This document shows, piece by piece, positions 43,406-51,787 of a DNA stretch of 53,734 bases (its first letter is position 1; each line of letters opens with the position of its first letter). Under the pieces are notes generated by a model that was not told the origin of the DNA, ran no database searches, and was given only the letters and a program-made list of their open reading frames with translations. The DNA comes from Roseomonas indoligenes (GTDB taxonomy: Bacteria > Pseudomonadota > Alphaproteobacteria > Acetobacterales > Acetobacteraceae). The position numbers were made by a program, and so were the translations under genes. The stretch covers positions 1 to 53,734 of the forward strand of contig NZ_JAGIZA010000025.1 of NCBI RefSeq assembly GCF_017813365.1, written 5' to 3'.

Positions 43406-45006
43406 CAGGTCACCTCCGAAAGGGCTGCGCGGCCCGCCAGGTCAAACAGAGGATCGAGGGAGTCGAAGCGGAAGACATCGAGCGAGAACCCGTTCGCCTC
43501 CGCGAGGCGAAGCCGGGCAAGACCCGTCTCGGCGCGTGGCAGGAGGTAGTAGTCGCGGATGGCTTCGTTCCCTTCGTCGAGGCGCGCCGCAATGGTGATG
43601 TCGGGACGGAGAGCCGCCTCCATCCGGATGTGCCAGCGGTAGGCGCCGGCCGACGTCTCCTGACATCGGGCGAGGACGAGGGAGGCGGTGAACTCGTCGT
43701 TGAGGATCAGGAGGTCCGTGGCCGGATCGCGGACGACGGCACCGCCCGCCCTCTCGATCCCCGCGATGATCGTCCCGACGAGGCCGGGGTACATCGCCCG
43801 CAGGGCGCGGTTCACCTCGACGTAGCGGTAATCCCGGTCGGGCGTGAAGCCGACGAGCTGATAGGCCCGGAGCAGACTGCCGAAGCGGGACGCGTAGGCA
43901 CTACTAGAGGGCAAGCCGTCTGCCTCGTCGATGACGAGGCCCGACAGGAAACCGCGCCTCGACAGGAGATCGCGGAGGGATTCGAGCATCTCCTCGTCGG
44001 TCAGGCTCCGCGACCGCTCCCGGATGATGATGTTGGCCGCTTCGAAGAGGAGGCGATCGACGATCGGCGGGAAGATGTCGTCGCGCCGGACCCACATCGC
44101 CGCCTCGTTCCTGACGCGGACCCCTCCGAGTTTGCAGGAGGTCCGGTTCCAGACGTTGTGCCCGACGTACCTCTCGTTCGTGAGCACCGCGTGGACCGCG
44201 CCACGGGTCCACGGGCGGCCGAGATCAGTAAGCCGGCCGCTCCGGTTCAGGAGATCTGCTATCTCGCGCTCGTTCCGGCCCTCCTCGACGAAGCTCCGGA
44301 ACATCCAGCCGACGGTTTGTACCTCGTCCGGTGGTCCAGGGACGAGGACGACACGGTCGGTCTGGATGCTCTTCTGCTCGCCCCGGGACAGCTGCGTCTT
44401 CGGGGTGCCTGTCCCATCGATCAGTTGCCGCCGCAGGCCAAAGCCCGGCGGACCGCCCTGGCGATAGCCCAGCTCGATGAGCCGGCACTGACCGGCGAAG
44501 ACCTTCGCTGAGAGCTGCCGGCTGTACTCCCCGGCCATGGCGCGCTTGACGCCCTTGACGATGGTGGCGATCGGGCTGCCATCGTTCTCAAACCCATCGG
44601 TACAGTACTCGATGGTGATGCCGGCCCGCTTGCAGAGATACTCGTAATAGGCGCTCTCATCCGCGTTCTGGAACCGACCCCAGCGGCTCACGTCGTAGAC
44701 GAGGATCAAACTGAAGTCGGCCCGGCCCTCGCGTACGTCGTCGAGGAGCGCCTGCAAGCCGGTCCGTCCCGAGATGCTGAGGCCGCTGCGGCCATGATCA
44801 GCATAGGTGCGGACGATCTCGATCCCGCGGGCCGCAGCATAGTGGCGGATGGCGTCCGACTGGTTCTCCGTCGAGTACCGCTGATGATCCGTCGACATGC
44901 GGACGTACTCGGCGGCCCGGGTGGGCCGGGCCTCGCTCGATTTCGCTCCGTCCGCCGTTCCTTGTCCCACGCAGCGGCTCCTTTGATGAGCCCGTCCGGA
45001 CTCCAT
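43405..45006 (-). CDS. Large serine recombinase
   Basis: 533 residues. The catalytic domain at residues ~33-180 has YVRMSTDHQ with nucleophile Ser38, then TENQSDAIRHYAAARGI, YADHGRSGLSISGR and LVYDVSRWGR, the arginine-rich active site. A recombinase domain follows (~200-330: GPPDEVQTVGWMFRSFVEEG, and an LNRSGRLTDLGRPWTRGAVH block). The C-terminal ~200 residues lack a clear zinc ribbon. It joins or excises DNA at att sites. It is first in an operon with two ParB-like proteins. No att pair was identified by eye. A 7-bp-stem hairpin (45034-45057) in the upstream leader may be an operator. Confidence 0.88.
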   Translation of the reverse strand: MESGRAHQRSRCVGQGTADGAKSSEARPTRAAEYVRMSTDHQRYSTENQSDAIRHYAAARGIEIVRTYADHGRSGLSISGRTGLQALLDDVREGRADFSLILVYDVSRWGRFQNADESAYYEYLCKRAGITIEYCTDGFENDGSPIATIVKGVKRAMAGEYSRQLSAKVFAGQCRLIELGYRQGGPPGFGLRRQLIDGTGTPKTQLSRGEQKSIQTDRVVLVPGPPDEVQTVGWMFRSFVEEGRNEREIADLLNRSGRLTDLGRPWTRGAVHAVLTNERYVGHNVWNRTSCKLGGVRVRNEAAMWVRRDDIFPPIVDRLLFEAANIIIRERSRSLTDEEMLESLRDLLSRRGFLSGLVIDEADGLPSSSAYASRFGSLLRAYQLVGFTPDRDYRYVEVNRALRAMYPGLVGTIIAGIERAGGAVVRDPATDLLILNDEFTASLVLARCQETSAGAYRWHIRMEAALRPDITIAARLDEGNEAIRDYYLLPRAETGLARLRLAEANGFSLDVFRFDSLDPLFDLAGRAALSEVT

Positions 45007-45304
45007 ACTTTTCTCGCAGGACAGGAGTCATCTCGGGATCCACGGAGATTGATCCCGGATGGCAACAACGTGAGAAGTTCACCATTCCGAAGTCGAATCA
45101 AAAATTGGGGATCGGCCGGGAGCGTACTCGGTGGCGGCCTTTAATTGCTGCGCCGGTGCTACGAACTGAGCTTGCCCACGCGTTGGAGTTCGACTGCATC
45201 ATCAGATGCATCAATGAAGGATGGATGGGCCAGCAGCTAAACTTCCAGCCTCTTAGCTTGAAGCGCTAGCACCCTGGCATCCCGCCGGCCTTGCTGGAAG
45301 TCCG
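45007..45304. promoter_or_regulatory. Divergent intergenic region
   Basis: 298 bases between the recombinase (minus) and the nuclease gene (plus). CGGGATC at 45034-45040 and GATCCCG at 45051-45057 form a stem with a 10-base loop, 28 bases upstream of the recombinase start. An A-rich patch (TCAAAAATTGG) is at about 45098-45108. No tRNA and no gene were recognised. Confidence 0.4.
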
Positions 45305-46330
45305 ATGCGCCACGACCAACCCTTTGTCCCGCTTCTCCCCGAGGCGCTGCTCCGCCGCCACCGCTGCCACGAGGCGACCGACACCCGCTTCCGCGCCGCC
45401 GCGCGCCTCGCCCAGTCCCTCTGGCGTGAGAGCCAGGGCCTACCCTGCGGCCGCGTGACCAACCCAGACACGGGCCGTCGCCGCCCTCTCGGCAGCCGCC
45501 TGACAGCCACCGCCGCCAAGGCCGGCGCCAACTTCCTCGATCCCTCCCTCGTGCCGCTCGTCCGCCGCGAGCTCGCCTGGCGCGAGCCGGGCGCCGTCAT
45601 TGAGGAGCGCCGCCTCTGGGGCAACCTCCTCTCCAGCCAAGCCCTCGCCTTCTCGCTCTTCCTGCCCCTCAAGCGCGACCTGGCGCTCGCCACTAAGCTG
45701 CTAGGTGGGCTCTTCCCCGACCTCGTCGGCATCGTGACCGAGATCCTCCTCGAGCACTCTCCCGGCCGCGGTCATCCCGCCCTCACCGCCGACCGCACCG
45801 CCTTCGACGTGCTGGTCCGCTGCACCACCCCCACCGGCCGGCGCGCCTTCCTCGCCATCGAGGTGAAGTACTCCGAGGCGCCCGGCGGCACCGCGGCTTC
45901 CCCCTACCCGCCCTATGACGACCTCTCCCGCGCTGCCGGCGTCTACCGCGACCCGGACGGGCCCGCTCTCCGCTCCGGCACCCTCGGCCAGTTCTGGCGC
46001 CAGCAGCTGCTCGCCACCGCCATGCTTCGCCAGGGCCTCTACGACGCGGGCCGCGTGGTCGTCCTCGCCCCCGCGCCCAATGCCGATGCCTGGCGCGCGC
46101 TGGAGGGCTACGCCGACCAGCTGAAGTCGCCGGAGCCAGCGGTTTCCGGCTTTGAGGCCCTGCCCCTGGAGGCCTTCGTCCTAGCGCTCGCCAAGGCCGG
46201 GGCCGACGCGGTCGCGGAGCCGATCGCCCGGCGCTACCTCGACCTCTCGCCCGTCTACGCGGCCCTGGACCGGCATCTGGAGGGCGGTACGCCACCGGAA
46301 GGGAAGGAGACCCCGGCGGACGCGGGCTGA
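45305..46330 (+). CDS. PGN_0703-type PD-(D/E)XK nuclease-like protein
   Basis: 341 residues from ATG 45305 with GGAAG upstream. The PD-(D/E)XK core is visible around residues 165-190: RTAFDVLVRCTTPTGRRAF gives the Asp, and LAIEVKYSE the Glu-x-Lys. The N-terminal part (RFRAAARLAQSLWRE and RLWGNLLSSQALAF) matches the PGN_0703 family of putative restriction endonucleases. Two short genes follow (overlap or 6-base gap), the last an ArdC antirestriction protein, suggesting a defence/antidefence cassette. Its DNA specificity and any partner methylase are not evident. Confidence 0.78.
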   Translation: MRHDQPFVPLLPEALLRRHRCHEATDTRFRAAARLAQSLWRESQGLPCGRVTNPDTGRRRPLGSRLTATAAKAGANFLDPSLVPLVRRELAWREPGAVIEERRLWGNLLSSQALAFSLFLPLKRDLALATKLLGGLFPDLVGIVTEILLEHSPGRGHPALTADRTAFDVLVRCTTPTGRRAFLAIEVKYSEAPGGTAASPYPPYDDLSRAAGVYRDPDGPALRSGTLGQFWRQQLLATAMLRQGLYDAGRVVVLAPAPNADAWRALEGYADQLKSPEPAVSGFEALPLEAFVLALAKAGADAVAEPIARRYLDLSPVYAALDRHLEGGTPPEGKETPADAG

Positions 46331-46336
46331 GCCGCC

Positions 46337-46714
46337 ATGGCCCAGCACGGAACCAGCGCGGAGGACGGGCCCTCCCCCGCCGTCGCCGCCCTCCTCCGCG
46401 CCCTCGTGGCGCACCCATGGCCGCAGCTCGTCCTGCTGCACGTCGACCCCGGGCACCCGGAGGCGGATCTCGCCCGCCGGGCCGCAGCCCTCGCCTCGGT
46501 CGCGACGGAGGCGCTCGCCTACCTCGCGGGCGAGGCCCGGTGCGGGCACTTGGCCGACAGCCTCTGGGAGCAGGTTGCGGCCCTGGAGGACGCGCCGGCT
46601 ATCCGCGCGCTGGTGCCGGACCGGGCCACCCAGCTGGCGGACCACCGCGTCGAGGTCTGGCTGGAGGACCGCGCCCTCGGGACCGGCCCCTTCACGCCCG
46701 GGGGGCAGTCGTGA
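46337..46714 (+). CDS. Hypothetical protein, 125 residues
   Basis: Starts at ATG 46337, six bases after the nuclease gene ends, and its stop overlaps the ArdC gene start (TGATG). Helical, Ala/Leu/Arg-rich with LLRALVAHPWPQLVLLHVDP, a Trp-containing middle and an HRVEVWLEDRALGTG strand near the end. No family was recognised; co-transcription with the neighbours is very likely. Confidence 0.7.
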   Translation: MAQHGTSAEDGPSPAVAALLRALVAHPWPQLVLLHVDPGHPEADLARRAAALASVATEALAYLAGEARCGHLADSLWEQVAALEDAPAIRALVPDRATQLADHRVEVWLEDRALGTGPFTPGGQS

Positions 46715-47718
46715 TGCGCGCCGGCACGCCTCCGGGCAGCTCCTCCGCACAGGCCGACGTCTACGCCCAGGTGACGGACGCCATCGTCGCCGCGATCGAG
46801 GCCGGCCTCGCCAAGGGAGCCGACTGGCGCATGCCCTGGCATCGGCGGCGGGATGCGGGCGCCTCCCCTGCCCTGCCGGTGAACGTCGCGAGCCGGGCCG
46901 CCTATCGCGGCATCAACACCCTGGCTTTGTGGGCCGCGGCCGACGCACGGGGCTACCCCGTCGGTCTCTGGGGCACCTACCGGCAGTGGGCCGGGTTGGG
47001 CGGCCAGGTCCGGAAGGGCGAGAAGGCCAGCACGGTCGTGTTCTGGCGCTTCCCCAAGCGGGGTGACGCGGGGGAAGACGCTGACAGCGAAGATGCCGCC
47101 ATCCAGGATGACGGAGCCACGGGTCATAGCCGCCGCGGACCCTGGGCGCGGTCCTATGCCGTCTTCAACCTGGCCCAGGTGGATGGGGCCACCCTGCCCG
47201 CGGACACCACGCCCAGGCTGCCGGAGGAGGCGCGGATCGGCCGGGCCGAGGCGTTCTTCGCCGCCCTGCCAAGCTTCGACCTGCGGCACGGAGGCACGGC
47301 CGCCTTCTATGCCCCCACGACCGATCACGTGCAGCTGCCCCTCTTCGCGGACTTCCGGTCGGCCGAGGGCTACTATGCTACCTTGGCCCATGAGGTGACG
47401 CACTGGACGGGGCATCCCACCCGCCTGGCACGCGATCTCTCGGGGCGGTTCGGGTCCGCAGCCTACGCGGCCGAGGAACTCGTGGCGGAGCTCGGGGCCG
47501 CCTTTGTCGGGGCGACCCTCGGCCTTGCAACCGAGCCCCGACCCGACCACGCCCGTTACCTCGCCCACTGGCTCGACATCCTGCGAGGCGATCGGCGCAC
47601 GTTATTCACGGTTGCGGGCAGGGCGCAGAGCGCGGCGGACTGGCTGCTCGCCGCTGCTGCGGGTCCTCCGGCCCTTGCTCCAGTAATCCGCCATTGCCCG
47701 AGGCAGATGCTGACGTAG
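46714..47718 (+). CDS. ardC: ArdC-like antirestriction protein
   Basis: 334 residues from ATG 46714. N-terminal ssDNA-binding domain (DUF1738-like): YAQVTDAIVAAIEAG and ADWRMPWHRR, then NVASRAAYRGINTLALW and GQVRKGEKASTVVFWRF. C-terminal zincin-like metallopeptidase: HEVTHWTGHPTRL with the HExxH-type His226/Glu227/His230 (written HEVTH) and the downstream Glu of AEELVAEL. ArdC proteins protect incoming plasmid DNA from restriction. It fits a mobile plasmid even though no transfer genes are here. Confidence 0.92.
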   Translation: MRAGTPPGSSSAQADVYAQVTDAIVAAIEAGLAKGADWRMPWHRRRDAGASPALPVNVASRAAYRGINTLALWAAADARGYPVGLWGTYRQWAGLGGQVRKGEKASTVVFWRFPKRGDAGEDADSEDAAIQDDGATGHSRRGPWARSYAVFNLAQVDGATLPADTTPRLPEEARIGRAEAFFAALPSFDLRHGGTAAFYAPTTDHVQLPLFADFRSAEGYYATLAHEVTHWTGHPTRLARDLSGRFGSAAYAAEELVAELGAAFVGATLGLATEPRPDHARYLAHWLDILRGDRRTLFTVAGRAQSAADWLLAAAAGPPALAPVIRHCPRQMLT

Positions 47719-47774
47719 CAGCCGTCCGTTCCTTGCAAGGTAGCTGGCCTACTTTGGCCGGCACCTCAGACGCC

Positions 47775-48043
47775 GAGGACTCTTGCGAGGGGCATCAAAG
47801 TTCATGTGGACTCTTGCGATGGATGAGACGACCGACTCGGGCTGTGGGGCAAAGCACGGCTGCCATACACCACTGGCATTTATCCCGACGCCAACCGAGG
47901 ACTGTTGCGAGCAATGCGTGGACTCTTGCGACACGCTTGAACGGCAGATCAAGGGGTTCGGCCAGTTATCCCGTGGACTCCAGCGAACAAGCTAATAATA
48001 GAGTCTCTAATACCTCCAAATAGCTCCCCTCGCAGGAGTCCAC
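47775..48043. repeat. oriV: Origin of replication with GTGGACTCTTGCGA iterons
   Basis: A 14-bp iteron, GTGGACTCTTGCGA or close variants, occurs at 47776-47789 (starts AG for GT), 47806-47819, 47897-47910, 47918-47931 and 47973-47986 (CTCCAGCGA variant), and inverted at 48030-48043. One more copy (48339-48352) lies inside the repA coding sequence. The region between and after them is relatively AT-rich (CTAATAATAGAGTCTCTAAT at 47992-48011). It ends ~55 bases before repA. Iterons of this form bind the RepA initiator and control copy number. Confidence 0.88.
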
Positions 48044-48098
48044 AGGCGACAAACCCGGCCGCCATGGCATAAGGGTTAGAAGCTTGAGGGAGTGGGCC

Positions 48099-49016
48099 GT
48101 GGGGACGGTGCATCGCCTGATCGAGGCTCAGGGCAAGGCGGGAGCTCTGGCAGCTGACATCGATCGCCGTGTCGTGGAAGCCGCTACAGCGTACATGGCC
48201 GACGAAGATTCCAACGTCGGCTTCATCTACTCTGGGTGGACTCAGGCAGCGCTGCCTCACAAACGCCTCGCTGATGATGCTGTCTGGAAGATCAGTTCAG
48301 AGCACGTCACCCTTCTCGTCGAACCCGGACGGCGGGCCGTGGACTCTTGCGAGCCCGAATGGGTAGGGGTCCCCTACGGCAGCCGAGCCCGTCTAATCTT
48401 GCTCTTTCTCCAATCTGAGGCGCTCAGAACCAAGTCTCGAGAGATTGAGCTAGGCCGCAGTCTCCGTGCTTGGCTGTCCCGCCTTGGTATCCCCATCGGT
48501 GGCAAGAGCTTCAAAGATGTACGGGAACAAGCTGAGCGGATCTCTCGCTGCAGACTAACATTCCACATCAAAACTGCAGGCCGGGCGGGGCTGGTGAACC
48601 AGAACATCGTAGACACGGCGATGTTCGTGGGAAGCGAGGACCCCTCTCAGACATCACTGTTCACGGACACGGTGCGTCTCTCAGAGAGCTTCTTCGAGCA
48701 GCTCCAGCGGCATCCCGTGCCGATCGAAGAAGCGGCGATTAAGGCGCTGTCCAACAATTCGATGGCCCTCGATATCTACTGCTGGCTCACCTACCGCTTG
48801 CATGCCCTGCAGAGCCCGAAGCCGATTACCTGGAAGGCTTTGCAGGGGCAGTTCGGCGCCAGCTACAAGGGTCTCCACCATTTCAAGCCCCGTTTCCTGG
48901 AGAACCTGAACCTAGCCTGTGCGGTCTATCCCCGGGCCGATGTGGAAGTAGATGAGCGAGGATTGACCCTAAAGCCTTCGCGAGCGCCGGTCATGCCGCG
49001 ATTGGTGAGGGGGTAA
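48099..49016 (+). CDS. repA: Plasmid replication initiator RepA
   Basis: 305 residues from GTG 48099, chosen because GAGGGAG lies seven bases upstream; a TTG at 48084 is the alternative. The body has RARLILLFLQSEALRTKSRE, RSLRAWLSRLGIPIGG and KALSNNSMALDIYCWLTYRL, which match the RepA_C/RPA family of plasmid initiators. The C-terminus is basic. The immediate upstream iterons and one within the gene are consistent with autoregulated initiation. This is the likely main replicon, with ParA next to it. Confidence 0.88.
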   Translation: MGTVHRLIEAQGKAGALAADIDRRVVEAATAYMADEDSNVGFIYSGWTQAALPHKRLADDAVWKISSEHVTLLVEPGRRAVDSCEPEWVGVPYGSRARLILLFLQSEALRTKSREIELGRSLRAWLSRLGIPIGGKSFKDVREQAERISRCRLTFHIKTAGRAGLVNQNIVDTAMFVGSEDPSQTSLFTDTVRLSESFFEQLQRHPVPIEEAAIKALSNNSMALDIYCWLTYRLHALQSPKPITWKALQGQFGASYKGLHHFKPRFLENLNLACAVYPRADVEVDERGLTLKPSRAPVMPRLVRG

Positions 49017-49034
49017 ACCGCCTCCCCCCGTAGC

Positions 49035-49096
49035 CGCCGGGATTCCGGCGTAGTCTGTCGTGGGTCGGGAGGTTGTCTCGGCCAGCATAACCTCCC
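49035..49096. terminator. Hairpins between convergent repA and par genes
   Basis: CGCCGG (49035-49040) pairs with CCGGCG (49045-49050), and GGGAGGTT (49067-49074) with AACCTCCC (49089-49096). Both lie 19-80 bases after repA stops. The 188-base gap to the minus-strand gene end at 49205 has no gene. Confidence 0.5.
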
Positions 49097-49204
49097 CGCT
49101 CCGGCGTCAACTCCCACTGAGTCCCCTCCTCCGCCGGCTCAAGTCACTCCAGACATCGGTTGCGATACCTACCCAGAGCGTCGAAGCGGTAGCCTCACAC
49201 AAGA

Positions 49205-49570
49205 TCACGGCCGCCCTCGGCGCTTCGGAGAGCGATCCTCAAGGTCTTCAGGCGCAAGTGTAACTCCTGCGTCACGTAACGCCGTAGTGACGACCTGTTT
49301 GAGGGTGAGACCGCGCTCCGCGGCCGCTGCTGTGATGGCTTCCACGCTGCTCAGCCTCATTCGAAGATTTAGAGTAGTGGGGAGATCCTCACGTGACGGC
49401 GTAGAGACTCCCACGCGTGGCGCTGTAGGGTTGTCGTTACGTGGGGTCGTGGGGCCATCCTCACGTGACGGCGTAGGCATCACAGCAGGAGGAGTATGTG
49501 GTTCAGCCGCTCGGACCTGCTGGACCAATGCGACGGGGTCAATGAGGGGCTTCGCACCCTTGAGCGCCAC
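49205..49570 (-). CDS. ParB-like small partition protein (ribbon-helix-helix type)
   Basis: 121 residues from GTG 49570, four bases after the ParA stop. A Pro/Thr/Ser/Arg-rich unstructured region (~25-65) precedes a C-terminal segment TLNLRMRLSSVEAITAAAAE and RGLTLKQVVTTALRDAGV, which looks like a ribbon-helix-helix DNA-binding domain, ending in basic KRRGRP. The position right after parA identifies it as the centromere-binding partner. Within its own DNA, a 20-bp repeat occurs twice (49385-49404, 49457-49476). Confidence 0.72.
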   Translation of the reverse strand: MALKGAKPLIDPVALVQQVRAAEPHTPPAVMPTPSREDGPTTPRNDNPTAPRVGVSTPSREDLPTTLNLRMRLSSVEAITAAAAERGLTLKQVVTTALRDAGVTLAPEDLEDRSPKRRGRP

Positions 49571-49574
49571 GGCG

Positions 49575-50228
49575 TTACGCCCCTACGACAATACGTACAG
49601 ACGGCATCGCGCCATTCCGCCGTAGCTCATCCACCACAGCTGTCATTTCTTTGTAAGCGGCTCCGGTATTTGGCATCCGCCCGGTGTGCGTCATCGTCTC
49701 GTAATCGGCTCGGTGGCCGAGAGTAGCGTCAAGGCGGGCGAGACCAGCCTCCTTGATTTGCTCGGCCGCGTGAGCGGCGACAGCCGTGGTCCTGACCGAA
49801 TTGAGCACTACATAAGCGGGGATTGTACGACGGGTAGTGACAGCCAGACTCTTCACCTTTGTAGCGGTGGTCCGGGCTTCATAGAGGTCCGCCTCGCTTG
49901 ATTTACAGGGGATAAGCACCGCGTCTGCCGATGCGATAGCCACCGACGAGCCGAGGTTCTCGAACCCGGCGGTATCCACGAGCACGAGGTCGAACCGCTC
50001 TCGCAGGTCAGCGATGAGGTGAGCAAGCCGATCCTCATTGGCCTCGGCCCGATGCTCAATGCTCGGCCCCTCATAGATGTGCCCAAGCCAGCGATGCAGA
50101 GCACCATTAGGATCAGCGTCGATGACGGCGAACGAAGTACCCTCACGAGCGAGGAGGGCAGCGACGGCTCTCGCTATTGTGGATTTGCCGCATCCGCCCT
50201 TCGACCCGGCTAGTGTCAGCACGCTCAC
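49575..50228 (-). CDS. parA: ParA-type partition ATPase
   Basis: 217 residues from GTG 50228, where the conserved SVLTLAGSKGGCGKST begins; the upstream extension of this frame is not ParA-like and holds the operator repeats. Deviant Walker A KGGCGKST at 10-17 with the signature Lys10, Walker A' strand VIDADPN, Walker B LVLVDTAGFEN. A small ParA of the type Ib class, partnered by the downstream RHH protein. It moves plasmid copies over the nucleoid. Confidence 0.88.
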   Translation of the reverse strand: MSVLTLAGSKGGCGKSTIARAVAALLAREGTSFAVIDADPNGALHRWLGHIYEGPSIEHRAEANEDRLAHLIADLRERFDLVLVDTAGFENLGSSVAIASADAVLIPCKSSEADLYEARTTATKVKSLAVTTRRTIPAYVVLNSVRTTAVAAHAAEQIKEAGLARLDATLGHRADYETMTHTGRMPNTGAAYKEMTAVVDELRRNGAMPSVRIVVGA

Positions 50229-50341
50229 AGCGTCACGTCTCCTCGTAACAGCGGCCCTACGGTCGCACGTCACTGCGTAGACGCGCAATGGCGTAATGCT
50301 GAAACTGCGTACGGGCGTAACGCCGTCTCTACAATTAGGTG
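50229..50341. promoter_or_regulatory. Putative par operator/centromere repeats
   Basis: The 113 bases upstream of parA hold many CGTNACG-type elements. An 11-bp motif CGTAACGCCGT is found at 50316-50326, again as its complement at 49569-49579, which spans the end of the ParB-like gene start region, and at 49275-49285. Such repeats flanking a parA/RHH pair are likely parS and/or the operator. Confidence 0.6.
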
Positions 50342-50581
50342 GTTGGCAAGTGGGAGCACAGGTCACCAGCGTGCTGGATTCCAATGTGCCGTAGTCTGGA
50401 AGGCCCAAACTATGCAGCGACCTTCGCCGGTGCGTTCGCCGTCCTCGCGGTCACGACCAGGGATGCTCAACATGTGGAGAGGACCGGCTTCGGGCTCAGC
50501 AGGGCAGGGGGCTGACCCCGTGCTGCTCACCCGCGAAGCCAGGAGATCCGGACCAGACCGCCTTCTCCGGCCAAGCACTTC
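50342..50581. other. Region with no recognised gene
   Basis: About 240 bases. Minus-strand frames here are GC-rich and look like shadows. No gene, repeat or tRNA was recognised up to the inverted repeat at 50582. Confidence 0.4.
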
Positions 50582-50608
50582 GGCACGATAATCCAACATT
50601 ATCGTGCC
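50582..50608. promoter_or_regulatory. Dif/lox-like inverted repeat near the tyrosine recombinase relic
   Basis: GGCACGATAAT (50582-50592) and ATTATCGTGCC (50598-50608) are perfect 11-bp complements with a 5-base centre (CCAAC). Two 11-bp arms around a short centre, with ATAA...TTAT at the inner edges, is the build of a Xer/dif-type core, and a broken tyrosine recombinase gene begins ~190 bases away. The alternative is a simple hairpin terminator; the T-run after it is short (TTT). Confidence 0.55.
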
Positions 50609-50801
50609 TTTGTTGAGATGAACGGCTGGTTGCCACTCAAGCGTCTGTCCTGGCACACTGAAATCGGTGGGGACGGCAGGCGCGAGGGCGCCAGTTCCGC
50701 TGGCCGAAGAGGGCAGGGGACTTGGGGGCAGTGAGCGGGACCGGGATGCGGACCTCAGCAAAGGCTGGATCTTCTCGTTGTGAACGGGCGAGGATGGGCC
50801 G

Positions 50802-51787
50802 GTGACGCCAGCCGATGGCGCCGACGGCAAGCTGCTTCCCCTCGCGGTGCGACGGCTGGTGCAGGATGCGCTGCCGCCCGAGGCGCTGGCCGTGCTCTCC
50901 GGCCCGGTCGGCGCGGCGGTGGCCCAGGCCGCCGGCTATGCGGGCCGGGCGCTCTCCGACAACACCCGCCGCGCCTACGAGAGCGACTGGCGCGCCTTTT
51001 GTGGGTGGTGCGAGGCGGGCGGCATCTCTCCCCTCCCGGCCGCCCCGGTCGTCGTCGCCGGCCATCTCGCCAGCCCGGCCAAGACGCTGGGCCACAGCGG
51101 CCTGCGCTGGCGGCTAGCCGCCATCGCTCAACAGCATCGCCCAGCCGGGCACCCCTGGGAGATGGGCCACCCCGCGATCAGCACCGCCAGCCGCGGAATC
51201 CTCGCGACCCGCGGCAAGACCGCCCGCCCCGCCGCGGCGCTGAACTCCATCGAGATGAAGCGGCTGCTCGCCAGCTGCGGGACCGGGCGTTGCTGCTGCT
51301 GAGCTTTGCCAGGGCGCTGCGGCGCTCGGAGCTCGTCGCGATCGACCGCGAGCACCCGCACTTCACGGGGACGGGGTGACCCTGTTCATCCCGCGCTCCA
51401 GGCGCGACCGGGAAGCGGAGGGGGCCACGATCGGCATCCCGCGCGGGCTGAACCCGCTCCTCTGCCCGATAAGGGCCACCGAGGCCTGGCTCGAGTGGGG
51501 CGCGGTCTTCCGCCGGCTCAACCGGGGAGGGGCGCTGGAGGACCGGCTCTTGCCGCAGGGGGTGTGGTGGATCCTGAGGCGTCGGGCGGAGATGGCGCGA
51601 CTCACGGTGGGCGAATGCGAGCGCCTGTCGGCGCAGGGGCTTCGGGCCGGGTTCATCACCGAGGCGTATCGCAAGGCCGCGCCCGACGAGCAGGTGATGC
51701 ACCACACCCGGCAGAAGCGCCTCACCAGCGCGCAAGCCTATCGCCTCCGAGCCAGGATTCATCGCTCGACCGCGATAAAATCCTCAC
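50802..51787 (+). pseudogene. Tyrosine recombinase (integrase), two frameshifts
   Basis: The N-terminal frame from 50802 (GTG region; KLLPLAVRRLVQDALPPEAL, SDNTRRAYESDWRAFCGWCE, the SAM-like core-binding domain) stops at 51302. The reading continues in a second frame (RDRALLLLSFARALRRSELVA, with the conserved Arg in LRRSEL) to 51379, and a third frame (TLFIPRSRRDREAEGATIGI to 51801). Near its end is LSAQGLRAGFITEAYRK, where the HxLR box has Gln in place of His, then SAQAYRLR with the Tyr. Single-base losses at ~51270-51300 and ~51370 explain the frames. It is a dead gene and marks an old recombination boundary next to the giant-protein operon. Confidence 0.75.

Noticed and set aside
46519-47568. 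Minus-strand open frame of 349 codons
   Set aside because: Overlaps the well-supported ArdC gene and has no family signature.
49385-49476. CRISPR array from the 20-bp pair
   Set aside because: Only two copies, inside a coding sequence, with no cas gene; more likely partition-site repeats.
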